The notes under the pieces are model-generated. The model saw nothing but the letters and a program-made list of their open reading frames with translations, was not told the DNA's origin and searched no databases. Made by a program: the position numbers and the translations under genes. Shown one piece after another: positions 8,447 to 16,787 of a stretch of DNA of 64,000 bases. Numbering within the stretch: the stretch's first letter is position 1; each line of letters opens with the position of its first letter. Where the stretch lies: positions 62,001 to 126,000 of the forward strand of contig JACAVV010000008.1 in the NCBI GenBank assembly GCA_024648695.1. The letters run 5' to 3'. The stretch comes from Nitrospina sp. (GTDB lineage Bacteria; Nitrospinota; Nitrospinia; Nitrospinales; JACRGP01).

Positions 8447-11179
8447 ATGAAATCCGGGAAGCGCCTGATTGCCATTATTCGTTCGCAATCTACCTTGCTC
8501 GCCCAGGTTAATGAAGTCGTCGGCGATTATAGGGACATTATTTACAGCAGGAATCCGGATTATCAAAAGCTATACGATTCCATGGAAGTTCCGCTTGAAT
8601 CGGTAAAGTGGGATCGCTCCTTCGATAAAAAGACTCTAATGGAGTCCTGGAATTATTTAAAGAAAGTAAAGCGATGGGATGCTGAAACCTTGTTTCATGT
8701 GTTCATTGTCCTTATCGAAACCGACCCTATTTACGAGTTTTATGATGACGATAATTACCCGCCTCTAAGAATCCCTGGCCCACCCAAAGAGTTAAAATCT
8801 ACAGTAAACCATCCGCGTCGAAAAAAGGGGCTGAAACATAAGCCCGTTACGATTGAAAATACCATTCCCTTCAATCTCCAGCCTTATCTGTGCAATAAAA
8901 AAAGTGTGAAACACCTGCTTCAGAGGCTGTTGCCCTATTGGCCTGAGGCGTGGTCAAAAGTCGCCTTTTTGGGCTATGATCTGGAATCGCTTCCTTCCGA
9001 CCCGCAACCGTTGGCTCACCAATTGGACCCTTATTTCATGGTTCATCATGCGTTCAACAGGGACATTAAGGAGTATAAATTACCTGCGTCATTTTTGAGG
9101 TACATCCTTCCGGCTTTAAAAGGTTTGGAAATGAAAAAGGTGCGCGAGTTCCTGGCCATTTATTGGGAGCTTTCTCTCGAAAAGGATTTTCATCTCTTAT
9201 TAATGGTGAGCCGGTTTTTGAGTTTTACGGTGACAGATACCGCGCTGAAAATTTTTCGGGTTTTAGCGACCCGGCCTCCTTCTGACCGACTGGAAATATT
9301 GGCTAGTTTTAATGAGTGTGGCGGCTGGAAAATTTCTTCAAATGCTTTCACCACAAAGGACCTTCAATACCTTCTCGACTTCATTCCCCGGAAATACCTC
9401 TGGTGCCGGGGAAAAGGGTTGGTCAAGGGCTTGGTTGAAGGCATATCCCTGGATTACTTGCATAACGGGTTTCGCCTGGCCAATCAATTTTCTCCCAAGT
9501 TTTCCTTTGATTACACATGGGATTGTCCAAACTTTGAAATTAAGGAGTTTTTAAAGTTAGTAAAAAAAATCAAGCCATCTACCTTTTTTTCGGGCGAATT
9601 TGTTCTCTACCTCTGGTCGGAGTGTGGCTATAAAAACTGGTTGATGACGGTGATTAAACAGATGAATCAATATCAATGTTCTCCCGATGTGACCTGGAAA
9701 ATCATCGACCTTTTTAAAGAAAACCTGGACACTGCCTGCACAGCAGACCGAGTTGGAACGAAACGCGTTTTTATAGAACAACAACTCCCTAAAATCGTGA
9801 GCTTCCTTACCAGGATTGATGCGGAATATCAGATTAGTTTTATAGAGAATCTGAATGATTACTATTTCTATTGGGAAGGCAAGAGCGTTTCGTTGCAAAA
9901 AAATTATATCGATGCGGTCTATTTTGTTCTTGAGAAAATGTGCCAGCCTCCTTTCAAAAAGAATACAGAAGCCACTTTGCTGGTTAGTTATTTCATTGAT
10001 TGTACCCAGGGACAAACCAGAGAATCTTTTTTAAATGCTCCGGTATCCAGCTTTTTGAAATTACAAATATCCACTCGTTCCGGGAATAGGGGGAAACTGG
10101 TTAAATTAGGTATCCTTTCCCTTTTGCAATATTGCAATGAATTTACAATCGAGGCCTTTGAACATTTTCCTGGCAAATTGTTTAAAGTGGCTGGTTTGCT
10201 TGGAACGCTATTACGGTTTCAAAGAGTTTCCGTGCTCAAGGAGTTTCTAAAACACCCTTTGATGAAAAGTGGAGTCAATGAATTGAAACCGAAATGGCTC
10301 TACTCTGTCGTAAAGAAATGCCTGGAATCCGGAATTTGCGATCCGATTCCCAAAAAGTTAAAAGAACACTTTTCGGGGGGAAGATTGTTGACTGAAAATC
10401 AATTAAGCAGAGCCCTCGAAAACTTGAAAACCGGTTTGATTTCCACTCGATTGGATATCCTGGAAGCGTTGATCTGGAAAAATTTTCAGAAAGAATTCCC
10501 AGCCAGCAAGGACGACGAAATCTGGCGGCATACCCTTCAATTTTTGAATCATATTCAAACCAACAGACGTCCGATCAAAAGGTTTCTCAAAGCATATTGC
10601 GAAGGTGAATCCGATTACTTGATGAAGCACGCCAATACCCGGCATTGGATTCAAAACCATAAACGTATTCCCGTTTCGAAATGGTTGGCGGGAGTCGAGT
10701 TGAAAGGAAATACTGATAAATTTGGAGAGGTTACCATCCGATTGGAACAAAACCCAATGGAAGTATTAAAAATGGGGACCTATGTAGGCAGTTGTTTGGG
10801 ATTAGGGGGTGCGTTTTCGTATTCTGCGGCGGCTGTGGTTTTGGATTTAAACAAGCAGGTTCTTTACGCACGGGATTCACAAAGCAAAGTGTTGGCCCGG
10901 CAGTTAGTGGCTATTTCAAAAAAGAATGAACTGATTTGCTTTGAGGTATATCCCGTAAAATCCTCTGCAGAAATAAAAAAAATATTTATTGAATACGATT
11001 ACCAATTGGCGAAAGCTTTAAAAATTCCTTTATTTGGAAACGAAAAAAACATTTTAAGGAAAGGCAAATCCTGGGTCAAGAAACATAGAGGCAACGACGA
11101 ATACGAAATAGAGCATATCCTCTCCGCAGATTGGTATGACGATTACGCCTGGGATTTTGATCTTGAAGATGATTCCTGA
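8447..11179 (+). CDS. Unassigned 910-residue helical protein with conserved-looking C-terminal domain
   Basis: I do not recognise this gene. Residues 1-740 are mostly helical, rich in Leu, Lys and aromatic residues, with no signal peptide, membrane span or nucleotide-binding motif. From about residue 750 a compact segment looks more constrained: QNPMEVLKMGTYVGSCLGLG, then SAAAVVLDLNKQVLYARD and KVLARQLVAIS, with a lone Cys, an Arg-Asp pair and an Arg-Gln-Leu spaced like active- or binding-site residues. The tail is acidic and rich in Trp/Tyr (DWYDDYAWDFDLEDDS). It lies 18 bases after the BamE-like gene. Codon use is similar to the neighbours, so recent transfer is not obvious. Confidence 0.7.
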   Translation: MKSGKRLIAIIRSQSTLLAQVNEVVGDYRDIIYSRNPDYQKLYDSMEVPLESVKWDRSFDKKTLMESWNYLKKVKRWDAETLFHVFIVLIETDPIYEFYDDDNYPPLRIPGPPKELKSTVNHPRRKKGLKHKPVTIENTIPFNLQPYLCNKKSVKHLLQRLLPYWPEAWSKVAFLGYDLESLPSDPQPLAHQLDPYFMVHHAFNRDIKEYKLPASFLRYILPALKGLEMKKVREFLAIYWELSLEKDFHLLLMVSRFLSFTVTDTALKIFRVLATRPPSDRLEILASFNECGGWKISSNAFTTKDLQYLLDFIPRKYLWCRGKGLVKGLVEGISLDYLHNGFRLANQFSPKFSFDYTWDCPNFEIKEFLKLVKKIKPSTFFSGEFVLYLWSECGYKNWLMTVIKQMNQYQCSPDVTWKIIDLFKENLDTACTADRVGTKRVFIEQQLPKIVSFLTRIDAEYQISFIENLNDYYFYWEGKSVSLQKNYIDAVYFVLEKMCQPPFKKNTEATLLVSYFIDCTQGQTRESFLNAPVSSFLKLQISTRSGNRGKLVKLGILSLLQYCNEFTIEAFEHFPGKLFKVAGLLGTLLRFQRVSVLKEFLKHPLMKSGVNELKPKWLYSVVKKCLESGICDPIPKKLKEHFSGGRLLTENQLSRALENLKTGLISTRLDILEALIWKNFQKEFPASKDDEIWRHTLQFLNHIQTNRRPIKRFLKAYCEGESDYLMKHANTRHWIQNHKRIPVSKWLAGVELKGNTDKFGEVTIRLEQNPMEVLKMGTYVGSCLGLGGAFSYSAAAVVLDLNKQVLYARDSQSKVLARQLVAISKKNELICFEVYPVKSSAEIKKIFIEYDYQLAKALKIPLFGNEKNILRKGKSWVKKHRGNDEYEIEHILSADWYDDYAWDFDLEDDS

Positions 11180-11211
11180 CGAATGCCTCGCTTGAAAATT
11201 ACCAAATGCTC

Positions 11212-11616
11212 TCAACCTTCCTTATTCTCATACAACACCACATTCTCCTGTTCATTGGGATCGTTACGGGAGACGATGGCCAGGGCAGGCTCGGTTTCGC
11301 TCAAATTGAAAGGTTGGTGTGGTACGCCGGGTGGAATGAATAAAAAGTCGCCTTTTTCCGTCAACAAGGATTCCTTAAGCTCTTCACCAAAACGCGTGTC
11401 CACTTTTCCTTCCAGGATATAAATTGCGGTTTCGAAATCCTTATGATAGTGCGGTTTTGCCGTGCCTCCGGGAGGGATGGATATCAGATTCATGGATATC
11501 CCCTGGGCGTTGGCGGTTTCTTTGGAAATTCCTACAAAATAAGGAATCTGTTGTTTTGTTTCGATTTGCTTTTCGGGTCGTACTCGTACAACAGTTGGCT
11601 TGATTTTTTCCTGCAT
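11212..11616 (-). CDS. Cupin-domain protein
   Basis: A 134-residue single-domain cupin. Motif 1 is PHYHKDFETAIYILEGKVDTRFG and motif 2 is GDFLFIPPGVPHQPFN, supplying the His/His/Glu/His metal ligands. Such proteins include isomerases, dioxygenases and small-molecule sensors; substrate unknown. The start is the ATG at 11616, set by a GGAGG 7 bases upstream; a GTG 12 bases further upstream overlaps that ribosome-binding site and was rejected. An extended -10 promoter (TGATATAAT) lies about 30 bases upstream. It is convergent with the 910-residue gene. Confidence 0.85.
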   Translation of the reverse strand: MQEKIKPTVVRVRPEKQIETKQQIPYFVGISKETANAQGISMNLISIPPGGTAKPHYHKDFETAIYILEGKVDTRFGEELKESLLTEKGDFLFIPPGVPHQPFNLSETEPALAIVSRNDPNEQENVVLYENKEG

Positions 11617-11645
11617 AAAGTCCTCCACTGGGTTGCTGAATGCCT

Positions 11646-11654
11646 ATTATATCA
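11646..11654 (-). promoter_or_regulatory. Extended -10 promoter for the cupin gene
   Basis: On the minus strand the sequence reads TGATATAAT, a perfect TGn extended -10 box with a consensus TATAAT. The predicted transcript start is about 23 bases before the cupin ATG. No clear -35 box is seen at 17-bp spacing, which is acceptable for extended -10 promoters. Confidence 0.5.
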
Positions 11655-11819
11655 GGAAATGGTCTCGAAAACGGAGGCCTTTAATTGTGCTCGGGGGTCT
11701 GATTGACTGGCATTGAGCCCTGTGATAGACTTTCAGAATCAGCACAACTTGCCTCGATAATCGAACGATCTCTTTCCGTAAACGGCATTGAACTGCGTTG
11801 CTTGAACTTTTTTTGAAAT

Positions 11820-11845
11820 CCTGGGAATCCGGTCAGGATTCCAGG
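11820..11845 (+). promoter_or_regulatory. Hairpin in the dapF leader
   Basis: CCTGG-G-AATCC and GGATT-CCAGG form a 10-bp stem with one bulged G and a 5-base loop, ending 45 bases before the dapF GTG. No T-run follows, so it is not an intrinsic terminator. It does not resemble a lysine riboswitch, which is far larger. Role unknown; it may affect mRNA stability. Confidence 0.35.
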
Positions 11846-11890
11846 CATCCCATAAGTAACTGGTAATAATATTTTTCAGAAGGTGTTTCA

Positions 11891-12700
11891 GTGGGTATTC
11901 CATTTACAAAAATGAGTGGTAGCGGTAATGATTTTGTCATCATCGACAATCGCGACAGAAAAGTGGGCGATGATGAAAAGCGCGAATTTGTAAAAAAGGT
12001 ATGCGCCCCGAAAGTTTCTGTAGGCGCGGACGGGGTGATTTTTGTGGAAGATTCCGATAAAGCGGATTTCCGCTGGGATTTTTATAACGCCGATGGCAGT
12101 TCCGCCGAAATGTGTGGAAACGGCGGGCGTTGTGTGGCGCGTTATGCCTATGAGCGAAAGATTGCTCCCCAATCCATGACCTTTGAAACCGTGGCAGGAA
12201 CCATCGGCGCTACCGTCAATGGTGCCAATGTTAAAGTCAAGTTGACCGATCCCTTCGACTTGAAGGAACAAATGAATGTCGAACTGGACGGTGCGACTCT
12301 TGCTTTGGGTTCGGTCAATACCGGTGTGCCGCATGCGGTGGTTTTTTCCGATAATGTCGACAATGAAGACATCCGGAAAAAAGGCAGTGGCATTCGCTAC
12401 CACGATGCTTTTGCTCCTGCTGGAACGAATGTCAACCTCATCGAAAAGACGGGCGATGGATTGAAAATCCGTACCTATGAACGGGGAGTTGAGGATGAAA
12501 CTCTGGCTTGCGGAACCGGTACCGTGGCTTCGGCATTGATCGCTAATTGTCGAGGGCTTATAGAATCTCCCGTAGAAGTCCTTACCCGTGGCGGCGAAAC
12601 ACTAAAAGTGTATTTCCAGCGTGATAATGGAAGTTACAACGAAATATATCTGGAAGGGCTCACCAAGACCACGTTTGAAGGCACGCTGGTTGAATTATAA
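11891..12700 (+). CDS. dapF: Diaminopimelate epimerase
   Basis: Converts LL- to meso-diaminopimelate in lysine and peptidoglycan biosynthesis, in the cytoplasm. The 269-residue length is normal. Both catalytic cysteines are present: Cys75 in EMCGNGGRC and Cys207 in LACGTGTVA. The N-terminus KMSGSGNDFVIID is the family opening. The start is a GTG at 11891, with AAGG 7 bases upstream; an ATG in KMSGSG lies inside the first conserved strand and cannot be the start. It heads a dapF-dapA-dapB run on the plus strand. Confidence 0.95.
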   Translation: MGIPFTKMSGSGNDFVIIDNRDRKVGDDEKREFVKKVCAPKVSVGADGVIFVEDSDKADFRWDFYNADGSSAEMCGNGGRCVARYAYERKIAPQSMTFETVAGTIGATVNGANVKVKLTDPFDLKEQMNVELDGATLALGSVNTGVPHAVVFSDNVDNEDIRKKGSGIRYHDAFAPAGTNVNLIEKTGDGLKIRTYERGVEDETLACGTGTVASALIANCRGLIESPVEVLTRGGETLKVYFQRDNGSYNEIYLEGLTKTTFEGTLVEL

Positions 12701-12735
12701 ATTCCTGTTTTTCTGATTTGTAAAAAGGGCACATC

Positions 12736-13608
12736 ATGTTTGAAGGATCCTTTGTAGCCATCGTCACTCCGTTCAAGGACGGAAAAATCGACGAAACTGC
12801 GTTAAGAAATTTAATTGAAGACCAGATCAATAACGGGACGTCAGGCATCGTTCCCTGTGGTACCACCGGCGAATCGGCGACGCTCACTCATGCCGAACAT
12901 GACCAGGTGATTTCTATCACCGTGGACGCTTGTAAAGGTCGCATTCCCGTGCTGGCTGGAACCGGGTCTAATTCCACCAGGGAAGCGGTCACGTTGACCC
13001 AGCATGCTCAAAAAGCGGGAGCCGACGGGGCATTGTTGATCACGCCTTATTACAACAAGCCGACTCAACAGGGCTTGTACGATCATTTTATGGCTGTGGC
13101 TCAGGAAACCGATTTACCGATCATTCTTTACAATGTGCCCGGTCGCACTTCGGTGAACATGAAGGCGGATACCGTAGGAAAGTTGTCCAAGGCTAAAAAT
13201 ATTGTGGGCATAAAAGAGGCATCAGGGGACTTGATGCAGGCCTCCGAAATTGTGGAACAGTGCGGTGATGGGTTTCAGTTATTATCGGGCGAAGACGGGT
13301 TGCTCTGGCCTTTACTGGCGATTGGCGCAAAGGGAATCATTTCGGTCACCGCCAATGTTCTGCCTCGAAAGGTGGCGGATCTGGTAGCGTTGGCCCGCGA
13401 CAAAAAGATGGATGAAGCGAAGGCCCATCATTTTGAATTGATGGATTTGAATAATGCCATGTTTCTGGAAACCAATCCCATTCCTGTCAAGGCCGCGCTA
13501 TGGCAAATGGGTCGGATCAGCTCGGAAATTCGTCCGCCCCTCTCGGCGATGTCTGAAAAGAATCTGGAAACCCTGAAAATTTGCCTGAAAAAGTACTCTT
13601 TAATTTAA
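12736..13608 (+). CDS. dapA: 4-hydroxy-tetrahydrodipicolinate synthase
   Basis: Condenses pyruvate with aspartate semialdehyde, the first committed step of lysine/diaminopimelate synthesis. At 290 residues it is a standard TIM-barrel DapA. The Schiff-base lysine is Lys160 in GIKEASGD, the catalytic tyrosine is Tyr132 in ILYNVPGRTS, and the pyruvate-binding GTTGES is at 42-47. It lies 35 bases after dapF. The regulatory residues for lysine feedback cannot be judged by eye. Confidence 0.96.
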   Translation: MFEGSFVAIVTPFKDGKIDETALRNLIEDQINNGTSGIVPCGTTGESATLTHAEHDQVISITVDACKGRIPVLAGTGSNSTREAVTLTQHAQKAGADGALLITPYYNKPTQQGLYDHFMAVAQETDLPIILYNVPGRTSVNMKADTVGKLSKAKNIVGIKEASGDLMQASEIVEQCGDGFQLLSGEDGLLWPLLAIGAKGIISVTANVLPRKVADLVALARDKKMDEAKAHHFELMDLNNAMFLETNPIPVKAALWQMGRISSEIRPPLSAMSEKNLETLKICLKKYSLI

Positions 13609-14028
13609 TAGGCATAAGGTTACCGGCCCCTCTCTGAGAATAGACATGGTTCCCATGTTTGTTGAGTAAGAAGCTTTTTTTTGAGCATTCGCAGGATACG
13701 CTTTCTCCTTTAATAAGCCTAGAGTGTCATCCTGAATGCAGTGAAGGATCTCTAGTAAGGCATCAAACGCGAGAAATGTTTTTCTTTGACAGTATGGTTC
13801 AAAATCGAATGGGAATTTCTTCTACCAGGAAAGATCATTTGTTGAGGGTAATAAGGGTTTAACTCAAGACCGATATTCAACCAGAGATTCTTCACTTCGT
13901 TCAGAATGGCGTTCGGTTGTTTTACTTTTTACTGAATTTGAATTTCGCTAATAACCAGGTCCCCAAAGCCGGTTTCTTTGGAGAGGCCTTTCCTTCCCGA
14001 AACAATATTTCAAAACTGGAGGAACATT
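13609..14028. other. dapA-dapB intergenic region
   Basis: 420 bases without a gene. It holds a short hairpin (ACATGG/CCATGT, 13644-13658), the inverted repeat pair listed separately, and the GGAGG of dapB at its right end. No convincing promoter is visible. The one open frame across it (about 13659-13862) is repeat-derived. Confidence 0.7.
13725..13909. repeat. Inverted pair of HPERSEGS-type dispersed repeat
   Basis: The left arm (about 13725-13753) reads TGTCATCCTGAATGCAGTGA and then AGGATCTCT. The right arm (13883-13909) is its imperfect reverse complement, reading on the minus strand CATTCTGAACGAAGTGAAG then AATCTCT. The arms are about 130 bases apart. One reading frame of the left arm gives CHPECSEGS, a form of the CHPERSEGS peptide well known as a spurious translation of a short repeat found in intergenic DNA of many bacteria. 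The arrangement resembles a small non-autonomous (MITE- or REP-like) element, but no target-site duplication was confirmed. Confidence 0.65.
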
Positions 14029-14838
14029 TTGACTAAAGTTCTCGTGATTGGTGTAGCGGGAAGGATGGGAAAAACCATCGCTTCCTGTGTCGACGATACC
14101 GAAGGGGTCGAGTTGGCAGGAGGGACCGAACGGCCCGGAAGCCCTGCAATTGGTAAAGACGTGGGAGAAGTGGCGGGCCTTGGGAAGTGTGGAGCGCTTG
14201 TGAGCGACCAATTGGCATCCGCTTTAGATTCCTGCGATGTTGTGATCGATTTTTCCCTTCCTGAATCCAGCATGGAAACCTTGCGATTAACGGTTGCAAA
14301 AAATAAATCGCTTGTGATCGGCACCACCGGGTTTTCCGCCGAACAGAAAAAAGAAATCTCCGAACTGGCACCAAAAATTCGATGTGTGTTGGCCCCCAAT
14401 ATGAGTATTGGTGTCAATATGCTGTTCAAAGCCGTCCGCGATGTGGCTCAGGCTTTGGGTGATGATTATGATGTAGAAATTGTTGAAGCGCATCACAAGT
14501 TCAAAAAGGATGCACCCAGCGGAACGGCCGTGCGCATTTCAGAAATCGTGGCCGAAGCCCTGAACCGCGATTTGGGGGAAGTGGGTGTGTATGGTCGGGA
14601 AGGCATTACTGAAGGCCGGGGACCCAAGGAAATCGGTGTGCACACGGTAAGGGCAGGGGACATCGTCGGTGAGCACCGGGTTTTGTTTGGCGGCATGGGT
14701 GAAACACTGGAGTTATTCCACCGTGCCCAGAGCCGGGAAACTTTTGCCCGCGGGGCCGTGCGTGCCGCCAAATGGCTTGTCGATCAGGCCCCCGGACTGT
14801 ATGATATGCAGGATGTGTTGGGTTTCAATAACAAATAA
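14029..14838 (+). CDS. dapB: 4-hydroxy-tetrahydrodipicolinate reductase
   Basis: NAD(P)H-dependent reductase, the second committed step of diaminopimelate synthesis. The Rossmann motif GVAGRMG is at residues 8-14, and the catalytic/substrate loop EAHHKFKKDAPSGT is in the middle. The start is a TTG at 14029: it follows a GGAGG at 6-7 bases and gives the usual N-terminus TKVLVIGVAGRMG. An earlier ATG at 13978 would add 17 unrelated residues and has no ribosome site. The length, 269 residues, is normal. Confidence 0.94.
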   Translation: MTKVLVIGVAGRMGKTIASCVDDTEGVELAGGTERPGSPAIGKDVGEVAGLGKCGALVSDQLASALDSCDVVIDFSLPESSMETLRLTVAKNKSLVIGTTGFSAEQKKEISELAPKIRCVLAPNMSIGVNMLFKAVRDVAQALGDDYDVEIVEAHHKFKKDAPSGTAVRISEIVAEALNRDLGEVGVYGREGITEGRGPKEIGVHTVRAGDIVGEHRVLFGGMGETLELFHRAQSRETFARGAVRAAKWLVDQAPGLYDMQDVLGFNNK

Positions 14839-14861
14839 ACCAATCAGGCCATGAGGGTTCT

Positions 14862-15614
14862 ATGAAAACAGATTCCCCCTTTTGGAAATTCACACGGCGT
14901 GGAATTCTTGCAGGAATGGGGATGGCTTTGCTAAATATCCTCAAACCCAAACCGGCGCATGGCATCCCTGATTACCGCAATAACAAGGACATTCCCAAAC
15001 ACTATCTTCAGAACCGCGACAAACCCGGATTTTATATTCGAAGCGCCAACCCCTTTATGGGAGTCGATATCAATAATTGGGGTCTTGCCGTCACGGGGAA
15101 AGTCGACAATCCTGTAGGCTTGGGGTATGAGGACCTGTTCGGATTCAAGATGACCAGGCAGGTCTCGCGTTTGAAATGTGTGGAGTGCTGGTCTGCAAAA
15201 GCGGAATGGGAAGGTTTTCAGTTTCAGGAGTTGATCGATTTGGTCAAGCCGCATCCTGATGCCACCTACGTTTATTTTCAATCCGCCGACTCGTATTACG
15301 AAAGTTATCCCCTGTTTGAGCTGTTGAAGCCACGGGTGCTGATGGTTCTGCGAATGAATGGCCGTCCCTTGACTCCAGATCATGGCTACCCGCTTCGCTT
15401 GATCGCTCCATTTAAATACGGCTATAAAAACATCAAATACATCACCAGCATCAAATTCACCAACGAGAGAAACCGCAATTACTGGTCGAATAACGGGCCA
15501 TATTCTGTGGACGGCACTATTCAGCCGGGTATTGATCATCCTCTCGATTTTGGAAAAAAGCCTCTGCCCATTTATGGCGGGGAAGTCTTTCATCATTACG
15601 ACAAGAAGTTATGA
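14862..15614 (+). CDS. Tat-exported molybdopterin-dependent oxidoreductase (sulfite oxidase/YedY fold)
   Basis: A 250-residue protein with a twin-arginine signal (FTRRGILAGMGMALLNIL) followed by a sulfite-oxidase-type molybdopterin-binding domain. The putative molybdenum-ligand cysteine is in RLKCVECW. The conserved GYPLRLIAPFKYGYKNIKY block closes the fold. It is similar in size and plan to the catalytic subunit of periplasmic YedY/MsrP-like enzymes, but no YedZ-like heme partner is adjacent. The substrate is unknown. It begins 23 bases after dapB and its stop overlaps the next start by 4 bases (ATGA), so it is coupled to the SUMF1-like lipoprotein. Confidence 0.82.
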   Translation: MKTDSPFWKFTRRGILAGMGMALLNILKPKPAHGIPDYRNNKDIPKHYLQNRDKPGFYIRSANPFMGVDINNWGLAVTGKVDNPVGLGYEDLFGFKMTRQVSRLKCVECWSAKAEWEGFQFQELIDLVKPHPDATYVYFQSADSYYESYPLFELLKPRVLMVLRMNGRPLTPDHGYPLRLIAPFKYGYKNIKYITSIKFTNERNRNYWSNNGPYSVDGTIQPGIDHPLDFGKKPLPIYGGEVFHHYDKKL

Positions 15615-16324
15615 GATGGTGCCGACTTCTTTTTCTGGTCAGCCTGCTTGTTTCCTGCACTGATGACAGTGTTCAGCAAATCGAGGTTAAAGTTCCCAAA
15701 GGGGTGAATGTTCCGCAAGGGATGGTGTACATCCCGCCGGGAAAGTTCATTATGGGCCATAAATCCGATCCCAAAACCCTTGGAGGGAAAGAAGTGTCCC
15801 TCAAAGGATTCCTGATCGACCGCTACGAAGTTTCCCAAAAAGAATATTTAAAATTCAAACCCGAACACGTACCAATAAAGGGTAAGAAATCTTTTCCCGT
15901 ATCCCATGTCTCTTATTCAGAGGCCGAAGCGTACTGTAAGTGGAAGCGCAAACGTTTGCCCACCGAAGCGGAATGGGAGAAAGCGGCACGTGGGACCGAC
16001 GGACGCAAATGGCCGTGGCTGATTTTTCACAGTCATCCCAACAATGGGTTTTCGGGATTTCTGCCGGAACCTGTGGACAAGCGTGAAGAATGGATCAGCC
16101 CTTATGGCGTGTATGGTATGGGTCACAACGTTTGGGAATGGACATCTGATTGGTACTCATACAACGGCATGCCAGGCAGTGAAGAGAATCAGTATAAAAC
16201 CATTCGCGGCGGCCTCACTCAGACCCACCTCACTATAAAGTTCACCGCAACCTATTTCAGGAACCGACAGAAGCCCGACGCCAAATTCAATTTTTTAGGT
16301 TTGCGCTGTGCGAAGGATGTTTAA
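15611..16324 (+). CDS. SUMF1/FGE-sulfatase-domain lipoprotein
   Basis: A 237-residue protein. The N-terminus MRWCRLLFLVSLLVSC is a lipoprotein signal with a lipobox cysteine. The rest is a SUMF1-type C-type-lectin fold: MVYIPPGKFIMG, IDRYEVSQKEYLKF, KRLPTEAEWEKAARG and a GLRCAKD end. The two catalytic cysteines of true formylglycine-generating enzymes are absent (the segment after IRGG reads LTQTHLTIKFTATYF), so it is unlikely to activate sulfatases. Translational coupling to the upstream molybdoenzyme suggests a shared periplasmic role, perhaps as a structural or maturation partner; that is inference. Confidence 0.82.
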   Translation: MRWCRLLFLVSLLVSCTDDSVQQIEVKVPKGVNVPQGMVYIPPGKFIMGHKSDPKTLGGKEVSLKGFLIDRYEVSQKEYLKFKPEHVPIKGKKSFPVSHVSYSEAEAYCKWKRKRLPTEAEWEKAARGTDGRKWPWLIFHSHPNNGFSGFLPEPVDKREEWISPYGVYGMGHNVWEWTSDWYSYNGMPGSEENQYKTIRGGLTQTHLTIKFTATYFRNRQKPDAKFNFLGLRCAKDV

Positions 16325-16346
16325 GATAGAGAACTGTTCGTCACCT

Positions 16347-16757
16347 TCAAGGAAGTAGCTGGTGCTTGTCTTGCTCAGTTGGAACGCGGCACTGCTTTCT
16401 GCTGCCAAAGATCCGAATGCGGTTTTTCGCCACCCAATTGTAGATGCCGTCTCTAACGATTTCGGGAATAAGCATTCCAAGCCTTCCCATTAAAGGCCAG
16501 ATCCCTCCCAGGTGAAAAAGGGTTTTCAAGACCGCTTCTGATTTGTAAAAGGCACATTCGTCTTCAACCAGAACCATGCTATCCATACGCTCGCGAATTT
16601 CGGAGTCGAGTTTTTCCACAGCGGTTTCACCCTGCAACGCAGCGAAGCGGAGCGCATGACGGGAATCTATTTTAAGAAGAATGTCGACGGTCTTGTTGCA
16701 CAAGACGCAAACGCCATCAAAGTATAATATCGGTTTATTTGGGTCTATTTTAGTCAT
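16347..16757 (-). CDS. DCC-family thiol-disulfide oxidoreductase (DUF393)
   Basis: A 136-residue protein with the signature DGVCVLCN near the N-terminus, giving the CxxC that names the family with the Asp. RFAALQGE and DECAFYKSEAVL match the following conserved blocks, and there is a hydrophobic C-terminal half. Function is uncertain; the family is assumed to act in thiol redox chemistry. It lies downstream of the membrane-protein gene on the same strand and is convergent with the lipoprotein gene. Confidence 0.85.
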   Translation of the reverse strand: MTKIDPNKPILYFDGVCVLCNKTVDILLKIDSRHALRFAALQGETAVEKLDSEIRERMDSMVLVEDECAFYKSEAVLKTLFHLGGIWPLMGRLGMLIPEIVRDGIYNWVAKNRIRIFGSRKQCRVPTEQDKHQLLP

Positions 16758-16787
16758 TTCCCATATTGTGAAGATTCACGGCCTGGA

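Noticed and set aside
8447-11179. PcfJ-like domain at the C-terminus of the 910-residue protein
   Set aside because: A loose likeness in spacing of Cys and Arg, but no block matches well enough to assign.
13659-13862. Open frame of 67 codons between dapA and dapB
   Set aside because: It runs through the HPERSEGS-type repeat (CHPECSEGS), has no good ribosome site, and is a known kind of spurious ORF.
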